54,970 nt of DNA, taken from the NCBI GenBank assembly GCA_945865175.1, contig CAMBDA010000020.1, forward strand, positions 1 through 54,970. The letters run 5' to 3'. The notes under the pieces are model-generated. The model made no database searches. It was given only the letters and a program-made list of their open reading frames with translations, and had not been told where the DNA came from. This DNA is from an uncultured Prevotellaceae bacterium (GTDB lineage Bacteria > Bacteroidota > Bacteroidia > Bacteroidales > Bacteroidaceae). This document shows positions 44,158 through 52,751 of this stretch, in pieces; position 1 is the first letter of the stretch; each line of letters begins with the position of its first letter. The position numbers and the translations under genes are program-made.

Positions 44158-44302
44158 CTACGGCAGCCTTTTTAGGATGTTTTTACAAATAGGGGGTCTG
44201 GACAGCCGAAAACCAACCGAAAAGAAGAGATTTCCCATGAGAGATAGCAAAAAGTACTGCAAATGTTTCTTTTGGTATTTCAAAATGTCATAACTCTGCA
44301 TC

Positions 44303-44425
44303 AATTATTTCGTGCCCAAGATGGTGGAGTATTATCTGGGCGAGAAGCCGATTTTGCAGAATGCACCCACCTATCTGCCTTTCTTCAAGGAGGATTTGAA
44401 ACATGACGTTACAATTATATTTTAG
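44303..44425 (+). pseudogene. Circularly permuted ATP-grasp protein, fragment
   Basis: Forty codons read NYFVPKMVEYYLGEKPILQN and APTYLPFFKEDLKHD before a stop, matching the circularly permuted type 2 ATP-grasp family that usually precedes alpha-E genes. The rest (about 450 residues) is gone on both sides. It lies 9 bp before the alpha-E gene, keeping the operon order of the intact systems. Confidence 0.65.
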
Positions 44426-44434
44426 GATACAGAG

Positions 44435-45013
44435 ATGACAAACAGATTCATGAGCGCCAACCAGGCCAATAGCCTCTTCTGGTTGGGACGCTATGCCGAA
44501 AGGGGCTACCTGATGCTCCACTTGATGAGGCGCGCATACGACGAGGTGATTGATGTGCCTGTGGGGGAGGTGCCATATAGCGACTTCCTCACCAAAATCA
44601 ACGGATTCGTCACCAGCGACTTTACCACCAGCTATCAGATGATGAAGCAGATTTATGACACAGGGACTCCCACCTCGCTCCGTTCCATCATTGAGCGGAT
44701 GATGGACAATGCCATCACGCTGAGGTCGCAAATCTATTCGGAGTCGTTCTCCTATATCGAACTGTGCCGCAACCTGATACAGGAGAAGGCAAGCCAGCAG
44801 GAAACCAACATCGCGGCTCTGCTGCCTATCACCGACTGGCTGCTGGCCTTCTGGGGAAGCATCCGCGAAAGGGTGCACGGACGCGCCTACTCACTGCTTG
44901 AGGTGGGGCGTCTGGTGGCCGTGAAGGCTCCCTGCCATGGGACGGTGTTCTTTGCGCGCAACAGGTCCATCGCCTTTCAGAACACGCTTCTCTTCAGGCT
45001 GGTGCCGGAATGA
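44435..45013 (+). pseudogene. Alpha-E domain protein, C-terminally truncated
   Basis: The first 165 residues match the alpha-E (DUF403) family: NSLFWLGRYAERGYLMLHLM at the N-terminus and LRSIIERMMDNAITLRSQIY further in. The family is about 310 residues and pairs with ATP-grasp and transglutaminase-like proteins, perhaps in making a peptide. After LLEVGRLVAV the frame enters the 83-bp repeat (PCHGTVFFARNRSIAFQN) and stops. It is probably non-functional, as half the domain and both partner genes are lost. Confidence 0.7.
44930..45012 (+). repeat. 83-bp direct repeat, copy A
   Basis: Matches 51492-51574 with three substitutions and no gaps. It begins where the alpha-E gene loses similarity and ends close to where the broken permease gene on the other strand ends. 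One frame reads CHGTVFFARNRSIAFQ, which is conserved in the other copy and may derive from a real gene. Confidence 0.85.
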
Positions 45014-45019
45014 GGGGGG

Positions 45020-46086
45020 GTTGATCCTGCTCTTGCATAAGCAGCGGAAAGGAAGAAAAGCAACAGTCCACCAACCATCACCAGCAGCCCACGCAGGAGT
45101 GGCCCTTTATAGCCGTAGCAATCCGTCTAGCGTGTGCCCAGCCCACTGCAAACAGGATAGGCGAGGAACCAAGAGAAGGTAACCATCGTAGGCAGTGTGT
45201 TCCTGAGCCATCCCACATGTGCCAGAAAGGCTGACTGAAGTGGTCTTTGCAGCTGGGAATTTACGGTGGCCAGGAAACCCATGACAAGAAAAATGAACAC
45301 CATCATCAGGAACGGAGCAAGATGGGAGGGCTTGTCTCCTCCAGACTCCTTTTCGGCCAGGGAGAGACAAGAAGCGGCATCAGCATCGAGCAGTACCTCA
45401 CAATGCGGATGACGTTGAAGGATAGAGGCTGGAACATGGGTGTCGACAGGGCCATGCAGGACTTTTTTCACGATTTCAGCTTTGGAAGTCCCCTTGGCCA
45501 CCAGTATGATACGACGGGCTTGCATGATGTCAGAAAGGCCCAGCGTGACACCTCCAAGGGGATGTTCGGCAGGCACTCCCGTCTCCCTGCGTATACGGTT
45601 TTCCAGCGCAGAATCCATGCAGCCCGTGCCTGCTGTGCTTTCGAAGGAAGTTCCTGGCTGATTGAATCCCAGATGTCCATTCTCGCCAAGACCCAGGATG
45701 AGCAGGTCTATGCCTCCTTTGTGCTGCAACTCATCGGAGAAATGCTTGCAGTCAGCATCCAGGTTGTCAGTCGCTGTGGGCAGCATCAGGAAATGGTCTT
45801 CATCCACCCCCAAATCATCAATGATTTCCGTCTTGAGCATTGTGTAGCATGCACCAGAATAGGAGCGGGACACACCTGTCACTTCGTCTATTCCAAAGAA
45901 TGTGGCACGAGTGGCATCAAAAGGTTGGTCACGATGGATTTGGGCTACCAGCCTGTGCATATTCCTTGTGGTACGTCCTGTGGAGAGCCCTATCACACTT
46001 TCCGGCTTCTCTTTGATTTGCTGTACGATTCTTTTCGCGGCAGCGAGGTCGAAAACCTGCTCGTTTTTTTCAATGGTTATTCTCAT
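45020..46086 (-). pseudogene. Glucosamine-6-phosphate deaminase fused to a broken sugar permease
   Basis: Residues 1-243 form a complete NagB-type enzyme (VIGLSTGRTTRNMHRL, FFGIDEVTG, LGLGENGHLGFNQPG), which converts glucosamine 6-phosphate to fructose 6-phosphate and ammonia. Without a stop, the frame continues into the N-terminus of an MFS sugar permease (LMMVFIFLVMGFLATVNSQ, WFLAYPVCSGLG) and stops at 45127. The permease goes on in another frame (YGYKGPLLRGLLVMVGGLLL) before breaking off near 45020 at the 83-bp repeat. The deaminase part may still fold; the permease is dead. Confidence 0.75.
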
Positions 46087-46119
46087 TGTGCCTATTGGAA
46101 TTGAGGAGGGGCTTTTCTT

Positions 46120-46935
46120 TTATTTCCTGAATGGATCGTCTTGTGGGTCACGGCTCACAACCCAACGGAAGGCGTTGACGAAGAGCAGGTTTTGGGTGGC
46201 ATCAATGAATTCCTCATCGCCATGGCCCATGTTTAAATAGACCATGCGGTACTTCGTATTGGTCCAGACGATGGGAAAGTCACCAAACTTCACCACGTCT
46301 TTCAGACCGAAGGGATACATCTTGGGAGAAATGGAGAGAAGAACTTCCACGTCAGGGTCTTTTCTGGGACTCGGCTGCCACTGATAGAACTCGCTGGCTG
46401 GTGCCACGAAGGACTGAGGCAGAGAGCAAGTGACGGGATGCTCCTGAGTCTCGCATTCCACCAAAGCGGGCTGTGGAGGCCAGTTGTTACAGTAGAACAT
46501 GCCGCACCCCAGAAACTTGTTGAACCAAGGCCATTTTGTGTTGCGGTCGTTGTAGGCTGAGGCATGGAACCCCATCCATCCACCACCGTTCTCCATATAT
46601 TTTTCAAAGGCTTCGCGTTGTGCAGCATCACCTGGCGCAGCATTCAGGCTGACGATGATGCTGTATTCCTTCAGCTTCTCATACGGATAATCAGCCAGCG
46701 AGGTGGTGACATCCATGAGCCATCCCTCGCCATAGGTAAGCTTGTGAAAGAACTCGATGGCCTGCTTGTCGAACTGCACATGAGCTTCCTCGGCATGTGG
46801 TTCGTAATGGAGAAGTGCTTTGAAGCGTGGTGCACGGGCATAGTTGGCGGCGTACTCGCCATTGTCCTGAGCAAGAGTGAAAGAGCTGAACATGGCAATC
46901 GCCATCAGCAAAAAGGGTTTGATACAGAACTTCAT
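46120..46935 (-). CDS. Exported ThuA-domain protein
   Basis: This 271-residue protein has a signal peptide (to about residue 22, TLAQ). The ThuA fold, a glutamine-amidotransferase-like domain found in sugar-utilisation loci, is seen in FKALLHYEPHAEEAHVQF, ENGGGWMGFHASAYNDRN and TKYRMVYLNMGHG. The enzymatic activity is unclear; relatives take part in oxidation or trimming of sugars. It lies 33 bp before the NagB gene on the same strand, and a second ThuA domain is fused to the GH18 enzyme of the same cluster. Confidence 0.78.
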   Translation of the reverse strand: MKFCIKPFLLMAIAMFSSFTLAQDNGEYAANYARAPRFKALLHYEPHAEEAHVQFDKQAIEFFHKLTYGEGWLMDVTTSLADYPYEKLKEYSIIVSLNAAPGDAAQREAFEKYMENGGGWMGFHASAYNDRNTKWPWFNKFLGCGMFYCNNWPPQPALVECETQEHPVTCSLPQSFVAPASEFYQWQPSPRKDPDVEVLLSISPKMYPFGLKDVVKFGDFPIVWTNTKYRMVYLNMGHGDEEFIDATQNLLFVNAFRWVVSRDPQDDPFRK

Positions 46936-46974
46936 GTTATTTCCTTTCTTTACTTTATTCGTGATAGGGGAATA

Positions 46975-47175
46975 TTATATCTCAACTTTTATGTGCACAC
47001 GTTTCAACCAATGAGTCCATTGCCTCGGACAATCCATCCATACCAGAAAGAAACCCGCTATCATCAGCAGCGAGAACCATTCATAGGGTATTAGCAGCAT
47101 GGTCAGTGCACGCATCACGTCGATGGAGGCTATCCGGGTCTGCGATTTCATTGTCAAAGAGTCTTTTTCTTTCAT
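46975..47175 (-). pseudogene. DUF5009/heparan-alpha-glucosaminide acetyltransferase-like relic
   Basis: Sixty-six codons join the N-terminal motif RIASIDVMRALTMLL to a C-terminal membrane part, YEWFSLLMIAGFFLVWMDC. Intact proteins have about ten membrane helices and roughly 370-400 residues; here the middle is cleanly deleted in frame. Intact members acetylate terminal glucosamine across a membrane, fitting an amino-sugar cluster, but this relic cannot work. Confidence 0.6.
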
Positions 47176-47207
47176 TTTTTTCTTGTTTTCGGATAGAAAT
47201 ATAAATG

Positions 47208-49601
47208 CTATTCATATTCCGCGATGAGCGATAGGAACTTCCCTGCAGAGGTCATCCATACCTCTTTGTAGCAAGCACTGTTCGTTTGGGGCCAGTAAGG
47301 CACGTCCTCGTCGCCGAAGGAACGTATGCCTACAGGAATCTCGCCTGTTATCTCACCAGATGAGAAACTGTCCATGGAAGGGTAGCGATGGCCCTCGCCA
47401 TAGATGAGTGACTGGCAGAAAGGGTTCTTGCCCACAGTCCAGTATAGTTGTTCCAGCCCTATCTGGAGAAGCGTATCGTCTTTCAGATAGTGTCCGCACA
47501 TTGCAGCACCTTTACCAGTGGAGAGGATAATGGCTTCGTTGCCATTGAAGATTCCAAAACTCATGGGGAAACGGCGCAGGTAGTGGGTGTCGTCAATCTT
47601 CCATCCGCATTGTAGCTGACGGTCAAAGAGCTGCCCGGCATTCCTAGGAGCGAAGATATGAAGGGAATGGAATCCTGCAGAATCTGCATATTCTTCTGCC
47701 TGCCAAATTCCCGAGGGAACCATACCGTAGGGTACGGTAAAGGGCATCAAGCGTTTCAGATAGTCGGCATACCGACGGATGGCATCATTCCACTGTGCGG
47801 CATGTGGATGAGAGGGTTGAGACTGGCACAATGCAATAAGCGCTTGAGGAAAGAGCTGGTCGCGTGATTGATGGATGAAATGGACAGGGGCACGGAAAGT
47901 CGTGTCACGATAGAAGTAACCCGAGAACCCCTCTTTCTCCTGGCATTTCAGCACGTAGCTTATGCTGTTGGCTGCCACTTGGGAATAAGAGGACTCATTT
48001 GACAGGAGATAGAGTTGGGTGGCCGACCAGCTTCTGGCTGCCTGGAACAGGGATGGCGAGGTGTTATAGGTGTGTTCCATGATGTGCGGGAAGTTGTCGT
48101 ACCCGTCGCGTTGGAACTTTTTTTCTGCAAAATGGAAATCCTCTATTGCTGCCTTGGCAAGGCTGTCGCGAAGCGAGGAGGAAGGCAGGACTTGGGCAGC
48201 AAAGGCTTCGTAGGCGGCATAGAGATAATTGTCGAAAGCATTATCCTGCTTGCGGACGCTATGGATGTCGTCATAGGTCCCTGTTTGGGAGTCCGTCCAG
48301 TGAAGCAGGCCCAGACTGCTGGCTCGAAATCCGTCGTCGAAACGACATTGCAGGATGAAACGCAACCCCCATTCGGCTTCTTCCAACAAACGTTTGGCCA
48401 GAAGGGGATGAGTGCCTTTGTTGTGGAGATAGGCCTCGAGAAGTGAATATGCCACATCGGCTGTCTGCAGGGTTTGTTGCGAGAGGTCGCCAGCATCGTG
48501 CCAGCCGCCGCCATAGCAGACCTCCTGGCCTGAATGATTGCAGAAAACATCCTGGTGGCAGACTCCATGGATGCCTGGTACCTCGTAGCCACATCGTTGG
48601 CAAAAGATGAAGTTGAGCAGTCGCCATTGTGCATTGAGGAAGACGTCATCTGAAATGAGGAACGGCTCGGTAGTAATGTTTCCCAGACGCAGGCGATAGC
48701 GACCAGGTGACTGGAAAGCAGAGAAGTCCAGAATGTCGAAGGTGCCCAGACTGGTGGATGAGGATTGCACCTGACCTGAGAAAAAAGTGCGCCGTCCGCG
48801 CTCATCCGTCAATTGGAAGGTGCGCTCTCCTGTGCTTCCTGCCAGCGCAGTCTTTTGCCCTTTCGGAAGGTAGCCCGGCATGGAATAGGAGATCTTTCCA
48901 GAAGGGGGGAACCATCCGTGATTCGACTCTACCTCCTCCAGCCGTTCCAGGCGAAGGCGGCGTAGGGTATAGGACAGTGTATCGCCCAGTGCCTCGTTCC
49001 GCCCTTTCAGGTCGGTGTAGAACGTAATGCGCTCGACCTGTTCGCGTTCCAGCTCGCTGAGGTCGAAGATAACGGTATTCCATTGGTTGGGTCGAAGGTT
49101 GATGAGGTGAGCCCCCACATCACTTGGACTCGCATTCTGCAAGGTGGCATTCAGGTTCATGATGACCGTACCGCCACACTGAGGGAACACCTCGAAGACA
49201 AGGCGATGGAAGGCGCGAAGATCGCGACCGTGCATCTTTAGCGAAAGGCTTGCCCGCCCGAAGGTGGCATAATCGGGGTCGTCAGCCGGCCCCTTGGCCC
49301 TTTGTCCCGTATAGACAGGAACGTGAAGGCATACGCCGTTTCGAGGGAAGGAGAGGCGGCCAAAACCCCATTGCTCCCATTCCAGAGGGTTGTTGGCGGA
49401 CAGCACTTCTCTCTGCACGACTCTCAGTTGCAGATGCTGGGCCTCCAGTGACCGGCTGTCGCTGGCAGGCAGCGGTCGGCTGAGCATTCCTGAGGCACGT
49501 AACTGCCGCTCCAGGATCCGGTCTGTAGTGAGCGTCTGTGCCGTATTCTTCTGGGAACTCAGCAAACAACACACCATCAATATACCGAGGCGATAGGTCA
49601 T
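47208..49601 (-). CDS. Family 9 glycoside hydrolase
   Basis: This 797-residue exported enzyme has an N-terminal signal (MTYRLGILMVCCLLSS). The first 220 residues are a beta-rich domain. An Ig-like CelD_N domain (about 235-315) follows, then the GH9 (alpha/alpha)6 barrel from about 325. GGWHDAGD gives the catalytic base aspartates Asp369 and Asp372, and Glu near 780 (CYKEVW) is the likely acid. GH9 enzymes cut beta-glucans or, in some branches, release glucosamine or glucose from chitooligosaccharides, which would suit the neighbours. The start overlaps the GH18 stop (ATGA). Confidence 0.82.
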   Translation of the reverse strand: MTYRLGILMVCCLLSSQKNTAQTLTTDRILERQLRASGMLSRPLPASDSRSLEAQHLQLRVVQREVLSANNPLEWEQWGFGRLSFPRNGVCLHVPVYTGQRAKGPADDPDYATFGRASLSLKMHGRDLRAFHRLVFEVFPQCGGTVIMNLNATLQNASPSDVGAHLINLRPNQWNTVIFDLSELEREQVERITFYTDLKGRNEALGDTLSYTLRRLRLERLEEVESNHGWFPPSGKISYSMPGYLPKGQKTALAGSTGERTFQLTDERGRRTFFSGQVQSSSTSLGTFDILDFSAFQSPGRYRLRLGNITTEPFLISDDVFLNAQWRLLNFIFCQRCGYEVPGIHGVCHQDVFCNHSGQEVCYGGGWHDAGDLSQQTLQTADVAYSLLEAYLHNKGTHPLLAKRLLEEAEWGLRFILQCRFDDGFRASSLGLLHWTDSQTGTYDDIHSVRKQDNAFDNYLYAAYEAFAAQVLPSSSLRDSLAKAAIEDFHFAEKKFQRDGYDNFPHIMEHTYNTSPSLFQAARSWSATQLYLLSNESSYSQVAANSISYVLKCQEKEGFSGYFYRDTTFRAPVHFIHQSRDQLFPQALIALCQSQPSHPHAAQWNDAIRRYADYLKRLMPFTVPYGMVPSGIWQAEEYADSAGFHSLHIFAPRNAGQLFDRQLQCGWKIDDTHYLRRFPMSFGIFNGNEAIILSTGKGAAMCGHYLKDDTLLQIGLEQLYWTVGKNPFCQSLIYGEGHRYPSMDSFSSGEITGEIPVGIRSFGDEDVPYWPQTNSACYKEVWMTSAGKFLSLIAEYE

Positions 49602-51325
49602 TCTACGTCGTACAAGGTCCATTGCAGGGCATTCTCAAATAGGGTGAGGAAAGCAGGGTTCTCAAAGAGTGATTTGCTATGTCCGAACTGGAAATAGACG
49701 TTGCGGGCCCGCTTCTGAGGATTGATCCAAATGACTGGGTGATCGCCCATCTTGACATCGGTCTTCAGCGGGTAGCTGCATTCATCTACATGAGCCAGGA
49801 CGTGCACATTGGGGCGCGGGTCGCTCTCATAGGTGTACCACTCGTCTTCGGCAACTACGAAAGTACCAGGTACATTCTGCATGACAGGATGCTGGCGGTC
49901 TTCGACCTGTATGGTGCCGTCGCTCGTCTCTGCGATATAGTTCTTATAGCGAATATCTCCCATAAAGTCAGAGAACCAGTTCCACATCGGGTAACCGTCG
50001 AACTCGCCCAAAAGGCTTGCATGGTGGAAGCCGATGTAGCTTCCTATGCCGCGGTCGATGTATTCCTGCATATCTTTCTGCGCAGCTTCGCTCCAGGCAT
50101 ATGGCGGGTAGTTCAGTTGCAGTACCAGATGATACTTCTTTATTTCCCCTTGCGTAATCTCTTTGGCCGAGTTCATCACCGTCAGTTCCATGTTCAGCCG
50201 CTTTTTTTGGTCTTCAAGCCATTGCAGGCCAGTGGCAGTGAATCCTTCATGCTGGCCTCCGCGTTCGGCCAGTACCAGAACACGACGGGGAGGAATAGTG
50301 GCCTGGCGATTCTTCATCAGGCTGAGGTAGAGCGTGCGGCTCTCGTCGCCTTGTGGGTTGTCGCTGGCATAGTCCCAGTACATGCCACCTCGCAGGTTGT
50401 TATCTAGAATGTACTTGCACTTGGCGGCCAGCGAACGGGTGTTCTCGTAGCCCCAGACAAACTCGCCCTTGTCGTTCACGCGATAGGGCACCATGCCCTT
50501 TTCGTCCCAACGCTCCTCGTAGCCCTTAGGAAGATGTCCAGTACGGTTATACTGCCGCAGGCCTTCATCCTCGCGCTTGCCTTTTCCGTAGAATGGCACT
50601 CCCATCACTAGTTTCTCGCGAGGCACGCCGGCTTCCAGATGCTTCTGGACGGCTTCTGATGAAGTGCAATAGCCTGAGATGTCGGAAGGGAAGAGTGCGG
50701 CATGGTGTTGGCTGGGATTTCCCATGTCGTAGGCCATCACGTTTACGAAGTCCATATACTGGATGCAGCTCTTGAAATCAATGAACTGAGCCGAGCTGAC
50801 GGTAGCAGCGGTGAGCAATTGCTTCTTGCCTAGTGCCTTGCGCAGTGCTGCCATCAGCAGCGTGAAGTTCTTTGTGTCATCGGGCGAGGAGGAGATGCCT
50901 GCACCACCTTGGGTAGGATACTCCCAGTCGATGTCGATGCCGTCCAGCCCGAATTCATCTGCCACTCGCTTACAGTCGCGTGCAAAAGCCTGGCGGTTTT
51001 CCTGCGTAGCCGCCATCTCGCTGAACCGACCGCTTCCCCATCCTCCTATGGAGAGCATCACTTTCAGGGCAGGATTCTGCTGTTTGAGCCCTGTTATCAT
51101 GCGCAGGCGGTCTGGATTGTCGATGCGAACACCGTTGAACGTTTCGTTGACATGTCCGAAGGCATAGTTGATGTGGGTCATCACAGTAGGGTCGGGCACT
51201 TCGTTGGTCCATGACGTTACGTAGGCTACAACAATCATGTCCCTTGCTTCTTTTTTCTTTCCGTAACAGGTTGCCGACAAACAGAATGTGGTCAGTAACA
51301 GCATAATTCTGGTGAGTGTTCTCAT
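49598..51325 (-). CDS. GH18 chitinase-like enzyme fused to a ThuA domain
   Basis: This 575-residue exported protein has a signal peptide (to about residue 22). Residues 30-345 are a GH18 barrel: SIGGW near 92, the full catalytic motif DGIDIDWEY at 128-136 with acid Glu135, and FVNVMAYDMG. The family hydrolyses beta-1,4-GlcNAc links in chitin or N-glycans. From about 350 to the end is a ThuA domain (RVLVLAERGGQHEGFT, YIDRGIGSYIGFHHASLLG). GH18 followed by ThuA in one chain is unusual. It is the first gene of the leftward cluster GH18-GH9-relic-ThuA-NagB. Confidence 0.85.
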   Translation of the reverse strand: MRTLTRIMLLLTTFCLSATCYGKKKEARDMIVVAYVTSWTNEVPDPTVMTHINYAFGHVNETFNGVRIDNPDRLRMITGLKQQNPALKVMLSIGGWGSGRFSEMAATQENRQAFARDCKRVADEFGLDGIDIDWEYPTQGGAGISSSPDDTKNFTLLMAALRKALGKKQLLTAATVSSAQFIDFKSCIQYMDFVNVMAYDMGNPSQHHAALFPSDISGYCTSSEAVQKHLEAGVPREKLVMGVPFYGKGKREDEGLRQYNRTGHLPKGYEERWDEKGMVPYRVNDKGEFVWGYENTRSLAAKCKYILDNNLRGGMYWDYASDNPQGDESRTLYLSLMKNRQATIPPRRVLVLAERGGQHEGFTATGLQWLEDQKKRLNMELTVMNSAKEITQGEIKKYHLVLQLNYPPYAWSEAAQKDMQEYIDRGIGSYIGFHHASLLGEFDGYPMWNWFSDFMGDIRYKNYIAETSDGTIQVEDRQHPVMQNVPGTFVVAEDEWYTYESDPRPNVHVLAHVDECSYPLKTDVKMGDHPVIWINPQKRARNVYFQFGHSKSLFENPAFLTLFENALQWTLYDVE

Positions 51326-51447
51326 TTTTTGAATAGTTTATAAGTTTATGAGTGATTGCACAAACGTGTGATTAATTACAAAACCTTTGTCATAGTAAGG
51401 TATAAGATTCAATATTTATGGTTAAAGAATATCCAAAAATGCTCATT

Positions 51448-51474
51448 CCCCGTTTTTACAAAAACGAGGCGTTT
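51448..51474 (+). repeat. Hairpin with T run
   Basis: CCCCGTTTTT and AAAAACGAGG pair across a two-base loop and are followed by CGTTTTT. It may be a terminator for transcription running rightward, or the edge of the 83-bp repeat unit. From 51326 to 51447 I see no gene. Confidence 0.45.
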
Positions 51475-51491
51475 TTCCTGCCTGCATGGCA

Positions 51492-51574
51492 CCCTGCCAT
51501 GGGACGGTGTTCTTTGCGCGCTACAGATCCATCGCCTTTCAGAACATGCTTCTCTTCAGGCTGGTGCCGGAATG
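51492..51574 (+). repeat. 83-bp direct repeat, copy B
   Basis: Matches 44930-45012 with three substitutions. It lies between the GH18 gene and tsaE. With copy A it brackets the whole carbohydrate cluster in direct orientation. Confidence 0.85.
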
Positions 51575-51611
51575 GGAGTGCCCGCCCTGGTGGGGCCGGC
51601 AGTGCAGAAGG

Positions 51612-52025
51612 CTAGACCATCTCCACTGCCCTTGACCCGTCGGGCTGCTGGCTCAGGTGGACGGCCACCACATCGGTGGGCAGGAGGTCCTCCACCAGTT
51701 CGGGCCATTCGATGAAGCAGAGTGCACCGCTGTAAAGATAATCCTCATAGCCCATGTCATACACTTCCTCAATCTTGCGGATGCGGTAGAAGTCGAAGTG
51801 GAACACGGGCATTCCCTGCCGGGTCTGGTATTCATTTACAATGGCAAAGGTGGGCGATGTGATGGCATCGTCCACCTGCAGTTGTTCGCATACGGCCTTG
51901 ATGAATGTGGTTTTGCCCACACCCATCGGCCCATAGAAGGCAAACACCTTGCGTTCGCCCATCGCCTCCACAAACTGGCGTGCAGCCCGCTGTATGTCCT
52001 GGAGGCCTTCAATCCTTATTGTCAT
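51612..52025 (-). CDS. tsaE: tRNA threonylcarbamoyladenosine biosynthesis ATPase TsaE
   Basis: This 137-residue P-loop ATPase works with TsaB and TsaD to make the t6A37 modification of ANN-decoding tRNAs. Walker A (YGPMGVGKTT, about 31-40), SPTFAIVNEY and VFHFDFYRI are family motifs. The start at 52025 (MTIRIEGLQD) is chosen since the longer frame overlaps the upstream gene. The original right-hand neighbour of the cluster; it appears intact although the 83-bp repeat ends 38 bp away. Confidence 0.9.
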   Translation of the reverse strand: MTIRIEGLQDIQRAARQFVEAMGERKVFAFYGPMGVGKTTFIKAVCEQLQVDDAITSPTFAIVNEYQTRQGMPVFHFDFYRIRKIEEVYDMGYEDYLYSGALCFIEWPELVEDLLPTDVVAVHLSQQPDGSRAVEMV

Positions 52026-52032
52026 GCCGTGG

Positions 52033-52374
52033 TCAGTCTTCCTGTTGTTCTGCATATTCCAGTTCACCCTCTACCACCCAGCGCAGGTCTTCGGAATCGA
52101 AGGTGCCCATGTGGTCCTTGTGGGCCTGCTTGGCCAGGTGGCTGGCAATGGCGTCAATGTCGATTTCGATACATCCGTCGGCATCGGGGGCTGTGTCGAG
52201 CACACCGCTGTTGGCATAGTACTCCACCAGCACGTCCAGAAAATAGTAGAGCAGGTCGTCGGTGAACTTTTCCTTCACCTCCTGAGGCAGGTAGCTTTTG
52301 ACGAATTCCACCGTGAGGCGGTCATCCTCGGCATCCTGGAGCAATTCTTCTTCAAGTCCCATGGCGTCGGTCAT
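52033..52374 (-). CDS. Small conserved acidic protein
   Basis: This 113-residue, strongly acidic protein has no signal peptide or membrane segment. Notable parts are VKSYLPQEVKEKFTDDLLYY, DADGCIEIDIDAIASHLAKQ and DSEDLRWVVEGELEYAEQQED. I recognise it only as a conserved Bacteroidales protein that accompanies tsaE and thioredoxin genes. It lies 7 bp before tsaE and 11 bp after trx, so it is co-transcribed with both. Function unknown. Confidence 0.65.
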   Translation of the reverse strand: MTDAMGLEEELLQDAEDDRLTVEFVKSYLPQEVKEKFTDDLLYYFLDVLVEYYANSGVLDTAPDADGCIEIDIDAIASHLAKQAHKDHMGTFDSEDLRWVVEGELEYAEQQED

Positions 52375-52385
52375 TGATGTGGGGG

Positions 52386-52700
52386 TTACAGAATCGACTG
52401 GAGTTTCTCTTCAAGGATGGCCAGCGGAGCTGCGCCCACCTGCTTGTCCACCACCTGTCCGTCCTTGATGAAGAGGATGGTGGGCACGTTGCGTATGCCG
52501 TAGCGCAGGGCCAGGTCTTCGCTCTCCTCGATGTCGCATTTCACCACGTGGGCCTGTTCGGCATATTTCTCGGCCAGTGTGTCCACAAAGGGTGCGATGC
52601 GCTTGCAGGGACCGCACCATGATGCGCTGAAGTCTATCATTACGGGCTTGCCGTCGGTCAGCAATGTTTCAAAAGTCTCACTTGTTATTGTCTGTGCCAT
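52386..52700 (-). CDS. trxA: Thioredoxin
   Basis: This 104-residue cytoplasmic thioredoxin has the redox motif WCGPCK with Cys29 and Cys32, and the cis-proline strand VPTILFIKDG. The start at 52700 (MAQTITSETF) matches the family; the longer frame adds 15 codons over the promoter region. It is the first gene of a leftward operon trx-hypothetical-tsaE. Confidence 0.92.
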   Translation of the reverse strand: MAQTITSETFETLLTDGKPVMIDFSASWCGPCKRIAPFVDTLAEKYAEQAHVVKCDIEESEDLALRYGIRNVPTILFIKDGQVVDKQVGAAPLAILEEKLQSIL

Positions 52701-52742
52701 AATTGTGAATATTATTGTATGATTGATACTCTGAATCGGTTG

Positions 52743-52750
52743 CAAAGATA
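52743..52750 (-). promoter_or_regulatory. -7 box of the trx operon
   Basis: The minus strand reads TATCTTTG, an exact TAnnTTTG, 42 bp before the thioredoxin start. It overlaps the stop region of dnaE (within about 10 bp), and the -33 element is weak. Confidence 0.5.
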
Positions 52751-52751
52751 G

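Noticed and set aside
47208..51325. A complete polysaccharide utilisation locus
   Set aside because: No SusC, SusD or hybrid two-component regulator is present in or next to the cluster.
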